Numbered from the stretch's first letter, positions 8,730 to 15,765 are shown. The stretch is DNA of 27,388 bases from DAOUBA01 sp034432855 (GCA_034432855.1 DAOUBA010000111.1:1-27388); one strand, 5' to 3'. Numbers and translations: made by a program. Notes: generated by a model from the sequence alone, not told the origin.

Positions 8730-9719
8730 CTACTGCAGGCGGATGCGCGGATCCAGCACGGCGAGCAGAACATCCGAGATGAAGGTGCCGATCACGGTCA
8801 GGACGCTGAGCAACAGCATGAAACCGGCGGCCACATACAAATCCTGCCTCTGGAGGGCCGTGAAATATACCGGCCCGGAGGTGGGCAGGTTCAACACGAT
8901 TGCGACGATGACTTCACCGGCTACCAGGCCCGGCAGCGTCCAACCGATGGTGCTCACAAACGGGTTCAAGGCATGACGAACGGGATACTTCAGGAGCAGT
9001 TTCCATTCTGGCAGGCCTTTGGAGCGCGCGGTCTCGACGTAGGGCTTGTTCAGCTCATCGAGCAGATTGGCGCGCATCGTGCGGATCAGCCCGGCAGTCC
9101 CACCCAGGCCGATCAGGATGACCGGTATCCACAGGTGCTTGAGCATGTCCAGCAGTTTCGCCCAAGACCATGGCGCATCGGCGTACTCTATAGAAAAGAG
9201 GCCGATCATCGCCTGGCCAAAGTACCTTTGACTGATGAACAGAAAGATCAGCGCGAGCAGGAAACTGGGTACGGCAAGGCCAATGAACCCCAGGAAGGTG
9301 AAGATGTAATCTCCGATAGAGTACTGGCGCACGGCTGAATAGATGCCGATAGGCAGGGCGATCACCCAGACGAGGATGAAACTGCCAAACGAAAGTGAGA
9401 ACGTCATGGGCAGACGCTCGACGATCAGTTCTCTCGCGTCCCGTCTATAGGTGAAAGACCAGCCAAAGCTGCCCCGGGTGACGATATTGCGTAGCCACTT
9501 GTAATACTGCACGTACATCGGCTGGTCGAGGCCATATTGTTCGCGCAACTGAGCCACGTACTCAGGCGCCAACTCCCGACCTCCAGCCGAGATCATCTGA
9601 TTGACCAGGTTCGTTACAAAGTCGCCTGGCGGCAGTTGGATGATAGCGAACGAGATGAGCGTGATCACCCAGACGGTGAACAGCATGTACAGAAAACGTC
9701 GTAACAGGTATCTCCACAT
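8730..9719 (-). CDS. ABC transporter permease, OppB/DppB type
   Basis: The 329-residue inner-membrane permease forms the channel with the OppC-like partner. It begins with the OppB_N segment MWRYLLRRFLYMLFTVWVIT and the conserved PPGDF in the first periplasmic loop. The EAA loop is seen as ETARSKGLPEWKLLLKYPVRHAL (about 231-253), and the C-terminus ends LLAVLDPRIRLQ, as in typical family members. Length and topology (six predicted membrane segments) match the family. It is the first gene after the binding-protein gene and a perfect hairpin lies between the two. Confidence 0.94.
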   Translation of the reverse strand: MWRYLLRRFLYMLFTVWVITLISFAIIQLPPGDFVTNLVNQMISAGGRELAPEYVAQLREQYGLDQPMYVQYYKWLRNIVTRGSFGWSFTYRRDARELIVERLPMTFSLSFGSFILVWVIALPIGIYSAVRQYSIGDYIFTFLGFIGLAVPSFLLALIFLFISQRYFGQAMIGLFSIEYADAPWSWAKLLDMLKHLWIPVILIGLGGTAGLIRTMRANLLDELNKPYVETARSKGLPEWKLLLKYPVRHALNPFVSTIGWTLPGLVAGEVIVAIVLNLPTSGPVYFTALQRQDLYVAAGFMLLLSVLTVIGTFISDVLLAVLDPRIRLQ

Positions 9720-9752
9720 ACGTCTGCCCTCATCGTTCTACGGGAACACAAG

Positions 9753-9787
9753 AGGCATGCTCCGGCGCCTGGCGCCGGAGCATGCCT
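9753..9787 (-). promoter_or_regulatory. Perfect 17-bp-arm hairpin between binding-protein and permease genes
   Basis: AGGCATGCTCCGGCGCC and its exact reverse complement are separated by a single T. The hairpin sits 13 bases after the binding-protein stop and 33 bases before the permease start. No T-run follows on the transcribed strand. It therefore fits better as an mRNA 3'-end-protecting or partially terminating stem that sets more binding protein than permease, a common arrangement in ABC operons, than as a full terminator. Confidence 0.75.
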
Positions 9788-9800
9788 GATGGATACGGGG

Positions 9801-11852
9801 TTACTCCCTCAGGAACCACTGTTCGGGGTACAGAATCTTCTGCACGCCCTCGATCCAGCCGTCGTACCAGGTATCGGGGATGCCACCCAGGCGGGCATGG
9901 AACGGATAGTACATCGGGGCGGGCCGGGAGATGCCGGCGACGTAGAAGCGCTCCTTGGCTTCCTTGATCACCTCGCGCATCTTGGCAACCTGCAACTCGT
10001 AGGTCGGTTGCGCCACAGCCTCCTCGTACTTGGCGCGGGCGTCCTTGGCCCACTGCGGTGGCTCGACGGCGACCGTTTCGCCGGTCGGATCGGCGATGCG
10101 CCAGCCGTACCAGCCGTGGCTAAAGTAGCCGAAGTACTCCATCGGGACGTAGTAGCGCGGGTCAATGAGCGCTGTGACCCCTGCGCCGCCCTCGCCGGTA
10201 AAGATCGCGGCCTCGATGAGGTTCTTCCTCTTGATCTCATCGTGCTGCGGACCGGGTACAGAGTTCAGCAGAACTTCGACGCCCACGGCCTTCCAGTAGC
10301 CGATCAGCAACTCGACAACCTGGACATAGGTCGTGCCGTAGGAGAGATCGTTCTGCACGGTGAAGATGAACTGGAAGCGCTTGCCGTTCTTGTCCAGGCG
10401 GAAGCCCTGAGCGTCTTTGTCAGGCAGCACCTTGTCGAGATACTCGTTGGCCTTGGCCACGTCGTACTCGACGTACTGGGTGTCCATGCCCTCGATGTAG
10501 AGCGGCGAGTCCTTCAGCGGCGCTTGCTGCGCGGGCTCGCCCTGGCCATTGTGGACGATCTCGATGATCTCCGGGCGGTTGATGGCGTAGGACATGCCGA
10601 TGCGAAAGTCCTTGTTGGCAAAGACCTCCGCCTTCACGGCGTCGGCGATGGTCTGGTTGAAGTGAATGGTGTTGGTGTTGCCACCGTCGGACAGCGGGTA
10701 CTTGATCTGGATCGGCTTGCCCTCATCCATCGCCTGGTGGTAAATGATGCGGTTCTCGCCGCCCGGGTCTTTGACAAAGTCTAGGTCGCCGTTCATCATG
10801 GCGAAGGTGCGGCTCTCGGCGTCCTGGTAGGAAATGCCCAGGATCTTGTCAATGTAGGGCAATTGGTTGCCCTGCTCGTCCACCTTCCAGTAGTAGGGGT
10901 TGCGCTCCAGGCGAACCTGCGTGCCGGTGCCGAGCGGCTGGGTGGTGATCCAGGGGTACAGGGAGGGCATTTCCGGATACTGGTAGAAACGGCCGGGGTT
11001 GGCCCAGGTGTCGGGGCCCTTCTTGAAGAACAGGCCCATCCAGTCCGCGACATCCCCCTCCGCTGCGACGAGATCGTCAACATTAGGGTTGTACTTCTTG
11101 TGGAACTGTTGCAGGTAGTGCTTGGGGTAGAAGGCGAAATACCGGCCATCCCAGGCAGCCAGCTTGTACGGTAAGATGCCATAGGGCTTGGGGAAGATGA
11201 ATTTGACGGTGTAGTCGTCAATCTTCTCGGCCCGGAAGTCGGCCGCCATGTCGGTGGGCAGCCAGTCGGCCCCGGGCCCGGTCGGACTGATGTCGGGATC
11301 GAACATCACGTCCTCGATGTAGAACATGATGTCGTCGGCGGTGAACGGCTCGCCGTCCGACCACTTTATGCCCTTGCGCAGGTGGAAGGTGTACTCCGTC
11401 ACATCGTCGCTGACCTCGATGCTCTCGGCCAGGTTGGGCTCGTAACCGCTAAAGTCCGGCTTCCACTGGACGAGATGCTCCCATGCAGCCACAAAGAGCA
11501 AACCACCCCACTCTGGGCTGGCGCCGACAAAGCCGACGCGCAATTCGCCACCGTAGGCGCCCTGCTCCGGGGTGAGCCCTTTGATCACTCGCGGGTTTTC
11601 CGGCAGGCGCTCGTCCACAGGCGGCAACTCGCCGGCTTCCACCCTCGCAGCGAGCATGGGGGATTCCTGGTACATGCTCACCGGCGCAGCAGTTGGCGCT
11701 GCAGTCGGTACCGCAGTGGGCTTGGCAGTAGGCTGCGGTACCGCGGTCGGTGCTGCGGTTTCTTTCGGTTTGCACCCTGCCAGGGCTGCTCCTGCTGCCG
11801 TCACAGCGCCCAGGCGTAGAAACTCGCGACGGCTGATTCTATTGCTGCTCAT
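9801..11852 (-). CDS. ABC transporter family 5 substrate-binding lipoprotein (Tat-type)
   Basis: This 683-residue extracytoplasmic binding protein belongs to SBP_bac_5, which serves Opp/Dpp/Nik-type importers, including cello-oligosaccharide importers. The N-terminus has a twin-arginine motif SRREFLRLG (7-15) and a lipobox LAGC with Cys27 as lipid anchor. A low-complexity PTA/AAP linker follows to about residue 57, typical of Chloroflexota lipoproteins. The family region is seen as YTFHLRKGIKWSDGEPFTAD near 150-170. The ATG at 11852 has a strong ribosome site AAGGAGG seven bases upstream. It is the first gene of the importer-GH9 operon, with a leader of about 290 bases. Whether the ligand is a sugar or a peptide cannot be told from the sequence alone. 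Confidence 0.93.
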   Translation of the reverse strand: MSSNRISRREFLRLGAVTAAGAALAGCKPKETAAPTAVPQPTAKPTAVPTAAPTAAPVSMYQESPMLAARVEAGELPPVDERLPENPRVIKGLTPEQGAYGGELRVGFVGASPEWGGLLFVAAWEHLVQWKPDFSGYEPNLAESIEVSDDVTEYTFHLRKGIKWSDGEPFTADDIMFYIEDVMFDPDISPTGPGADWLPTDMAADFRAEKIDDYTVKFIFPKPYGILPYKLAAWDGRYFAFYPKHYLQQFHKKYNPNVDDLVAAEGDVADWMGLFFKKGPDTWANPGRFYQYPEMPSLYPWITTQPLGTGTQVRLERNPYYWKVDEQGNQLPYIDKILGISYQDAESRTFAMMNGDLDFVKDPGGENRIIYHQAMDEGKPIQIKYPLSDGGNTNTIHFNQTIADAVKAEVFANKDFRIGMSYAINRPEIIEIVHNGQGEPAQQAPLKDSPLYIEGMDTQYVEYDVAKANEYLDKVLPDKDAQGFRLDKNGKRFQFIFTVQNDLSYGTTYVQVVELLIGYWKAVGVEVLLNSVPGPQHDEIKRKNLIEAAIFTGEGGAGVTALIDPRYYVPMEYFGYFSHGWYGWRIADPTGETVAVEPPQWAKDARAKYEEAVAQPTYELQVAKMREVIKEAKERFYVAGISRPAPMYYPFHARLGGIPDTWYDGWIEGVQKILYPEQWFLRE

Positions 11853-12009
11853 CTTTCCTCCTTAGTTATTGAAATCTTGATTTGCAGTTCTTTCCACTAG
11901 CATTCAGTGTACACGTCTCTTCGGCCAGATACAGATGTGGACGAGAACCTGCGTCACCTAGATAATCCTTGCTCTATATCACCCCCTTTCTAGTCCGCCC
12001 GTGCGATCA

Positions 12010-12077
12010 GGTTGGCAGCGTTGTCAGCATAGGGTCGTTTCCCTCAAATGGTTGCCTGGTAACTGCTGCAGCCAACC
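12010..12077 (-). promoter_or_regulatory. Candidate structured leader RNA of the importer-GH9 operon
   Basis: Within the untranslated stretch 11853-12149, GGTTGGC and GCCAACC close a 68-base domain. Inside it AGC/GCT, GTT/AAC and CAG-CA/TG-CTG extend the stem with small bulges, and a small hairpin AGGG-AAACGA-CCCT forms near the tip. I recognise no known riboswitch class. The rest of the 343-bp gap contains only the promoter and no supported gene. Confidence 0.4.
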
Positions 12078-12141
12078 GGAACACAGCGCCAATCTTTGAG
12101 TGGGCAGTCATTGTGGTATGCCATCGCAACCTGCAGGCAGA

Positions 12142-12161
12142 CTGTGATAATTATATTACAG
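12142..12161 (-). promoter_or_regulatory. AT-rich imperfect dyad overlapping the -10 box (candidate operator)
   Basis: CTGTGATAATTATATTACAG has arms CTGT-n-ATA and TAT-n-ACAG around an ATTA centre, with one mismatch between the arms. It covers the -10 box of the importer-GH9 operon promoter, so a bound regulator would block transcription. It does not match the CRP spacing and no regulator gene is adjacent. Confidence 0.4.
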
Positions 12162-12178
12162 CATACCGTTGAGCGCAA
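12150..12178 (-). promoter_or_regulatory. Putative promoter of the importer-GH9 operon
   Basis: On the minus strand a perfect TATAAT (12150-12155) lies 17 bp downstream of TTGCGC (12173-12178). The -35 box matches the consensus at only three positions, so a helper protein may be needed. The start would be near 12142, giving a leader of about 290 bases to the ATG at 11852. Confidence 0.5.
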
Positions 12179-12195
12179 GTCCGCCAATTGCCTCA

Positions 12196-13059
12196 TCAGA
12201 TATTCAGGGAGGATATCAAAGCCAATTGCGGCTTGCTCAAGCCCTCGATCTCGATCTCCTGGATCGCGCCTGCTTGCAGAGACGTGGTGATCGTGCGTTC
12301 CAATTCGGCCGGCGTCCACTTGAGCACATGGAAGACCTGGCCGATCATCTTGCGGTCTGCGGCGACCACGTTATCCAGGTACCGTTGCACCAACACCCGC
12401 CGCGCTTCACCCCGCCCGATTGAGCGAGCCTGCTCCGGGATTTCGGGGAACCAGCGCGGCAGCAGTTCGTAGACGAAGGCATAATCCCACGCCCCGGCCT
12501 CGGCCACGCCCACCGGCAATATCTTGAGGCCCACCTGCAACTCCACCAACGCGCGGTCGAAGCGGACTTTGGCGCTCTGGGCGCTCAGCCGCGCTTCCCG
12601 TCGCAACCTGACGGTATCTAGCGGCCCGTTCTCCAACAGCGCTTCGTAGACCGCCTTGGCTTCGGCGCTCAGCCGCCCCTCTTCGTACTCCTGGAGATAG
12701 TCGTCCAGCGCACCATAGTTCTCGCTGAGCGCGTAGAAATACGGCAGCATCTCCAGTGAAACGAGCGTGGCCCGGCGGCGCAGCAGTTTTCCATAGTACC
12801 ACCACTTCTTGTCGAGCGAATCGTCTTTCCAGCCCCAGCACTTGCCAATGTCAGGGTCGTCGTGCTCGTGCGGCACAGGCCGCTCCCGTCCGGCGATGGC
12901 GTGGAACAGATTGGGCATCTCGATGTCCTTGATCGGCCAGAAGTGACAAAAGCCCACTTCCTCGACGAAGGCGCGCGCCTCTTCAACCGTGCGCAGCCGC
13001 CGCTCAGGAGTGCGGTGATAGTTGTAGTCGCGCCAGCGTTTGATCTCCTCCGCGTTCAC
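12196..13059 (-). CDS. AlkZ-related winged-helix protein (YcaQ-like)
   Basis: The 287-residue protein resembles the AlkZ-related branch of the YcaQ/AlkZ DNA-glycosylase superfamily, whose characterised members unhook interstrand crosslinks and excise alkylated bases. Visible landmarks are FCHFWPIKDIEMPNLFHAI (37-55), HDDPDIGKCWGWKDD (66-80) and a winged-helix-like stretch at about 133-180 (LLENGPLDTVRLRREA). I do not see the classic AlkZ catalytic QxQ motif, so glycosylase activity is not shown. The GTG at 13059 was chosen because it forms a GTGA overlap with the stop of the DUF6504 gene and has GGAGG four bases upstream; an ATG-type upstream start at 13092 is less likely. It ends a three-gene operon. 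Confidence 0.7.
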   Translation of the reverse strand: MNAEEIKRWRDYNYHRTPERRLRTVEEARAFVEEVGFCHFWPIKDIEMPNLFHAIAGRERPVPHEHDDPDIGKCWGWKDDSLDKKWWYYGKLLRRRATLVSLEMLPYFYALSENYGALDDYLQEYEEGRLSAEAKAVYEALLENGPLDTVRLRREARLSAQSAKVRFDRALVELQVGLKILPVGVAEAGAWDYAFVYELLPRWFPEIPEQARSIGRGEARRVLVQRYLDNVVAADRKMIGQVFHVLKWTPAELERTITTSLQAGAIQEIEIEGLSKPQLALISSLNI

Positions 13060-13436
13060 GGCTCCTCCAGAATCTGCCGGAACAGAAACCACGACCCCTT
13101 GCCTTTGCCGGCCCCTTGGGGCGCGCGGTCATAGTAGATGTCGAATATCTCACCGGTGTCGGTGCGCACGCGGTAATAGTCGCGCCCCACGCCCCAGGAT
13201 CCGCGCCGCTCGGCGGCCTTGGCGCGGAACGAACCGCGCTCCTTGACGTAGAACGCTTCGCTCTTGCCGCGCAGCCGGTAATCATGCCACTCGCGCAATA
13301 CCGCCTCCACCCGATAGATGCGCCCCTCCCAGATGAAGCCGTCGGGCGGACCGGGGCGTTTTTCGAGCACAGGGGGCCGTGCGTAAGTAACCTCGATCGG
13401 CGCACCGATGAAGCGCGCGGGCGGTTCAACCGTCAC
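13056..13436 (-). CDS. DUF6504-like small protein
   Basis: The 126-residue protein of unknown function has FIGAPIEVTY (9-18), PPDGFIWEGRIYRVEAVLREW (30-50) and GRDYYRVRTDTGEIFDIYYDR (84-104). This is the pattern of DUF6504, a small beta-rich domain. Related domains in Actinobacteria are often found beside Y-family polymerase genes; I recall this rather than see it here. The GTG start at 13436 overlaps the metallo-hydrolase gene by 11 bases and has AGGAGG seven bases upstream. The stop overlaps the AlkZ-related gene by 4 bases. The tight coupling suggests a joint role in handling nucleic acid. Confidence 0.68.
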   Translation of the reverse strand: MTVEPPARFIGAPIEVTYARPPVLEKRPGPPDGFIWEGRIYRVEAVLREWHDYRLRGKSEAFYVKERGSFRAKAAERRGSWGVGRDYYRVRTDTGEIFDIYYDRAPQGAGKGKGSWFLFRQILEEP

Positions 13437-14238
13437 GGCATTCCTCCTGTAACAGCGAGCGGATCAGGTTGACTTTGGCAAAGTGGCCGCCGCTGGCGCG
13501 GGTCATCCACCCCTCGGGGCCCAGCAGACGGTCAGAGATCGCCCGCAGCGAAAGCCCTTGCTGCCGTAGCGTTTCTGCCTGCTCACTCAGGCTCTCCCAG
13601 TAGGCGATCTTGCGCTCAATGGCCGCGCAGGCATCCTCGACTATGCCAGCGTGGGAGCAGATGAGCAGCCTGGGCCTTAGCGTCAGCACTCGCCGCAGCG
13701 ACTCGAGCGTGCTGCGGGCATCCTCGCCATCCCGCAGATAGCGCACCCGCTCGTGGATGAACAGGTCGCCGCTGAACAGCCAGCCCTGCTTCGGCTCGAA
13801 GAAACAGACGTGATCAGGGCAATGACCGGGGGTGGGGATTACCTGGAGGCGATAGCGGTCGGTCTCGATGGTTGGTCCCAGCGGCTCTGTGGCAACGTTG
13901 CCCGGCTGTCCCCAGATGATCCGGCGGTAGAATTCCAAACGCGGAAAACTGGCGAGGATCGCAACGGCTTCCAGCGGGGCTGCTACCGGCAAGTCCAATG
14001 CGTTCTGGAGCGCCCTGTCTCCACCGGAATGGTCCTCGTGGTGATGGGTGTTGACGATCTGGCGCACGCCGCGCTTGTGGCACCAGGTGGTCAGCGCGGA
14101 AGCGGTGGCCGGGCAGCCGGTGTCAATCAACAGGCCGTCCACCAGATAGGCCGCGACGGTGTAGAACGGGTAACCGAAGAACGTCCGCGCCAGGCGAATG
14201 CAGGTGATGGGGCCGTACTCGGTTGAAATAAGCATCAT
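13426..14238 (-). CDS. MBL-fold metallo-hydrolase
   Basis: The 270-residue protein has the metallo-beta-lactamase fold with a full set of binuclear-metal ligands: THHHEDH (H65, H67, D69, H70), TPGHCPDH with H139, FSGDLF with D158, and CSHAG with H196. A helical C-terminal part of about 70 residues (205-270) looks like the winged-helix tail found in LACTB2-like hydrolases, some of which act on RNA or single-stranded nucleic acid while others act on thioesters. It is the first gene of an overlapping three-gene operon with DUF6504 and AlkZ-related proteins. It starts with two adjacent ATG codons (14238 and 14235); either could be used. Confidence 0.88.
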   Translation of the reverse strand: MMLISTEYGPITCIRLARTFFGYPFYTVAAYLVDGLLIDTGCPATASALTTWCHKRGVRQIVNTHHHEDHSGGDRALQNALDLPVAAPLEAVAILASFPRLEFYRRIIWGQPGNVATEPLGPTIETDRYRLQVIPTPGHCPDHVCFFEPKQGWLFSGDLFIHERVRYLRDGEDARSTLESLRRVLTLRPRLLICSHAGIVEDACAAIERKIAYWESLSEQAETLRQQGLSLRAISDRLLGPEGWMTRASGGHFAKVNLIRSLLQEECRDG

Positions 14239-14332
14239 CTATCGGGGCTGACGGTAAGTTCAATGACAGGGGATCGTGTCTAGGCGGGGACCAGCATTCC
14301 CTCTGCTGCCGGTCGCATTGTGACGCGGATAT

Positions 14333-14416
14333 CTAGACTTGCACCCTGGTCACACGAAACCCGTGCTGTTCCAGGACGTCGAACTTGCTCTCAGCATCTC
14401 GCGTGAATACAACCTC
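14333..14416 (-). pseudogene. Remnant of a small toxin-like (DUF4258-like) ORF
   Basis: Between an in-frame TAA and TAG, with no start codon, the minus strand reads EVVFTRDAESKFDVLEQHGFRVTRVQV (given here in two overlapping parts: EVVFTRDAESKFDVLEQ and EQHGFRVTRVQV). This resembles the N-terminal part of small proteins found in toxin-antitoxin contexts. It lies in the leader region upstream of the metallo-hydrolase gene. The similarity is judged by eye and is weak. The remaining bases of this 239-bp gap show only a promoter. Confidence 0.35.
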
Positions 14417-14443
14417 GGCTTACGAACACTCGCTCACAGGCAC

Positions 14444-14472
14444 ACCATATCACACCGGTGGGCGTTTGTCAA
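14444..14472 (-). promoter_or_regulatory. Putative promoter of the metallo-hydrolase/DUF6504/AlkZ-related operon
   Basis: A perfect TTGACA (14467-14472) is followed after 17 bp by TATGGT (14444-14449), which keeps four of six consensus bases. It lies just downstream of the radical SAM stop codon, so the three-gene operon can be transcribed separately. No SOS-box is seen in it. Confidence 0.5.
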
Positions 14473-14477
14473 CCGCG

Positions 14478-15626
14478 TCACGTGGCCCACAGGCAGAGTT
14501 GGTATGCCGGACGACGGCCGTCGAGCAGGATGAAGGGGGCGGCCCGGTCGGCGGCGATGCCCAATTTACGGAGGTCGGCCAACTCGCGCAGGCGCCCGCG
14601 CCGACGCTCCTCCAGCAACCGCGTGGCTCCCTTGGGGCCGATGCCGGGCACGCGCAGAAGCGTCGGCCGGTCGGCGGTGTTGAGTTCGACCGGCGCGTGC
14701 GCCAGTTCGCGGGAAGCCCAGACCCACTTGGGATCGCGCTCCAGCGGCAGGTTGCCGTCGGCGTCGAAGGGCAGTTCCTCGACGGTGAAGCCATAATCAC
14801 GGAGGAGGAACGAGGATTGGTACAGCCGGTGCTCGCGTAACGGTGGAGTAGGCGGGTGATACTCGAGCGGCGTATCCGGCACCGGCGTGAACGCCATAAA
14901 GTAGGCCCGCGCCAGTCCGGCCTGCCGGTACAGAAACTCGGTCGTGGTCAGCAACTCCAGGTCGCTCTCGCCCGCGGCGCCCACCACGAACTGGGTGGTG
15001 GAACTGGGCCAGCGCCCGGGTAGTTCGCGGCGGATCTCTTCGATCCAGCGCAGGCGTTGCAACAGTTCCTCGGCGAAAAGTTTGTGCGGAGCCAGGGCTT
15101 TGAGCCGCTCGGTGTTGGGCGCTTCCAGGTTGACCGAGACGCGGTCGGCCAGGCGCATGGCGGCGGCGATCTGATCGCGCTCCGCACCGGGCATGATCTT
15201 GAGGTGGATATAGCCCTGGAACCCATAGCGGCGGCGCAAGAGTTCCGCCGTGGCGATCAGACGGTCTTCGGTGCGCGGGCCGCCCCCGGCGATGCCTGAG
15301 CTGAGGAAGATTCCCTCGGCGATGCCCTTTTGGTACAGTTGCACAAAGAGGTGCGCCAGTTCATCGGGGGAGAAGGTCGTGCGACGAAAGTCGCGTCCCT
15401 GGCGAAAGGCGCAGTAGGCGCAGTCACGCTCGCAGGCGGAGGTGAGCAGCGTTTTGAGCAGCGCGATGCGCTTGCCGCCGGGCATCACCGCGTGGTGGAC
15501 GCAGCCGGAGAGGTCGTCGGTGGTCTTGCGGGGCGGAGCCGAGCACCCACCGACCGCATTCACTTCCTCCGCCGGCTCGAAGCAGGTCGGCGGGCCGAGC
15601 AACTTGAGTTTCTCCAACACATCCAC
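14478..15626 (-). CDS. Radical SAM protein with C-terminal helix-hairpin-helix (putative DNA modification/repair)
   Basis: The 382-residue protein matches the layout of the putative DNA modification/repair radical SAM family (COG4277/TIGR03916 type). The radical SAM cluster motif is C65-x3-C69-x2-C72 (CERDCAYCAF). Conserved cysteines also lie upstream, in GGCSAPP and SGCVHHAVMPGG. A C-terminal HhH DNA-binding domain (about 311-360) includes LNTADRPTLLRVPGIGPKGA. The family presumably performs radical chemistry on DNA, but no reaction is known to me. The GTG at 15626 was chosen because GGAGG lies six bases upstream and the promoter ends only about 12 bases before it; an in-frame ATG at 15704 lies upstream of the promoter. 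Expression is probably SOS-controlled through the CGAACAAATGTTCG box. Confidence 0.87.
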   Translation of the reverse strand: MDVLEKLKLLGPPTCFEPAEEVNAVGGCSAPPRKTTDDLSGCVHHAVMPGGKRIALLKTLLTSACERDCAYCAFRQGRDFRRTTFSPDELAHLFVQLYQKGIAEGIFLSSGIAGGGPRTEDRLIATAELLRRRYGFQGYIHLKIMPGAERDQIAAAMRLADRVSVNLEAPNTERLKALAPHKLFAEELLQRLRWIEEIRRELPGRWPSSTTQFVVGAAGESDLELLTTTEFLYRQAGLARAYFMAFTPVPDTPLEYHPPTPPLREHRLYQSSFLLRDYGFTVEELPFDADGNLPLERDPKWVWASRELAHAPVELNTADRPTLLRVPGIGPKGATRLLEERRRGRLRELADLRKLGIAADRAAPFILLDGRRPAYQLCLWAT

Positions 15627-15644
15627 TGCCTTCCTCCACTTGCT

Positions 15645-15673
15645 ATTATACGAACAAATGTTCGATGTGTCAA
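15645..15673 (-). promoter_or_regulatory. Consensus promoter with SOS (LexA) box in the spacer
   Basis: On the minus strand TTGACA (15668-15673) and TATAAT (15645-15650) are both perfect and 17 bp apart. The spacer holds the perfect dyad CGAACAAATGTTCG (15651-15664 on the plus strand), which is the Gram-positive-type SOS box GAAC-N4-GTTC. LexA bound there would lie between the -35 and -10 boxes and block RNA polymerase. The expected start near 15638 gives a leader of about 12 bases to the GTG at 15626. Confidence 0.88.
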
Positions 15674-15691
15674 GTAAGTCAGAGCAGCGAC

Positions 15692-15720
15692 TTGACAATC
15701 TCAATTAAATGTGGTATTAT
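15692..15720 (+). promoter_or_regulatory. Promoter of the truncated Fur / Dps-like operon
   Basis: TTGACA (15692-15697) is followed after 17 bp by TATTAT (15715-15720). The start would be near 15727, inside the Fur-like dyad. The -35 box is back to back with that of the divergent SOS promoter, 18 bp away. The surrounding DNA is much richer in A and T than the rest of the window. Confidence 0.75.
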
Positions 15721-15725
15721 TATTT

Positions 15726-15744
15726 ATAGATAATTGTTATCTAT
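15726..15744 (+). promoter_or_regulatory. Fur-box-like operator
   Basis: ATAGATAATTGTTATCTAT is a perfect palindrome with 8-bp arms around TTG. Read as a 7-1-7 repeat (AGATAAT-T-GTTATCT) it matches the Fur consensus TGATAAT-n-ATTATCA at 12 of 14 arm positions; the PerR consensus fits less well. It overlaps the expected transcription start of the operon that opens with a Fur gene fragment and ends with a Dps-like gene. Confidence 0.7.
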
Positions 15745-15765
15745 CAGTTTTAATTCTACTTGATA

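Noticed and set aside
12142..12161. CRP site in the importer promoter
   Set aside because: TGTGA and TTACA are 8 bp apart, not the 6 bp of a CRP site, and only one half matches well.
12044..12319. 91-codon minus-strand frame across the leader and the end of the AlkZ-related gene
   Set aside because: It overlaps a real gene in another frame and covers the promoter; no similarity seen.
15627..15704. Longer start of the radical SAM protein at 15704
   Set aside because: It lies upstream of the promoter, so it would not be on the transcript; the region codes across the SOS box.
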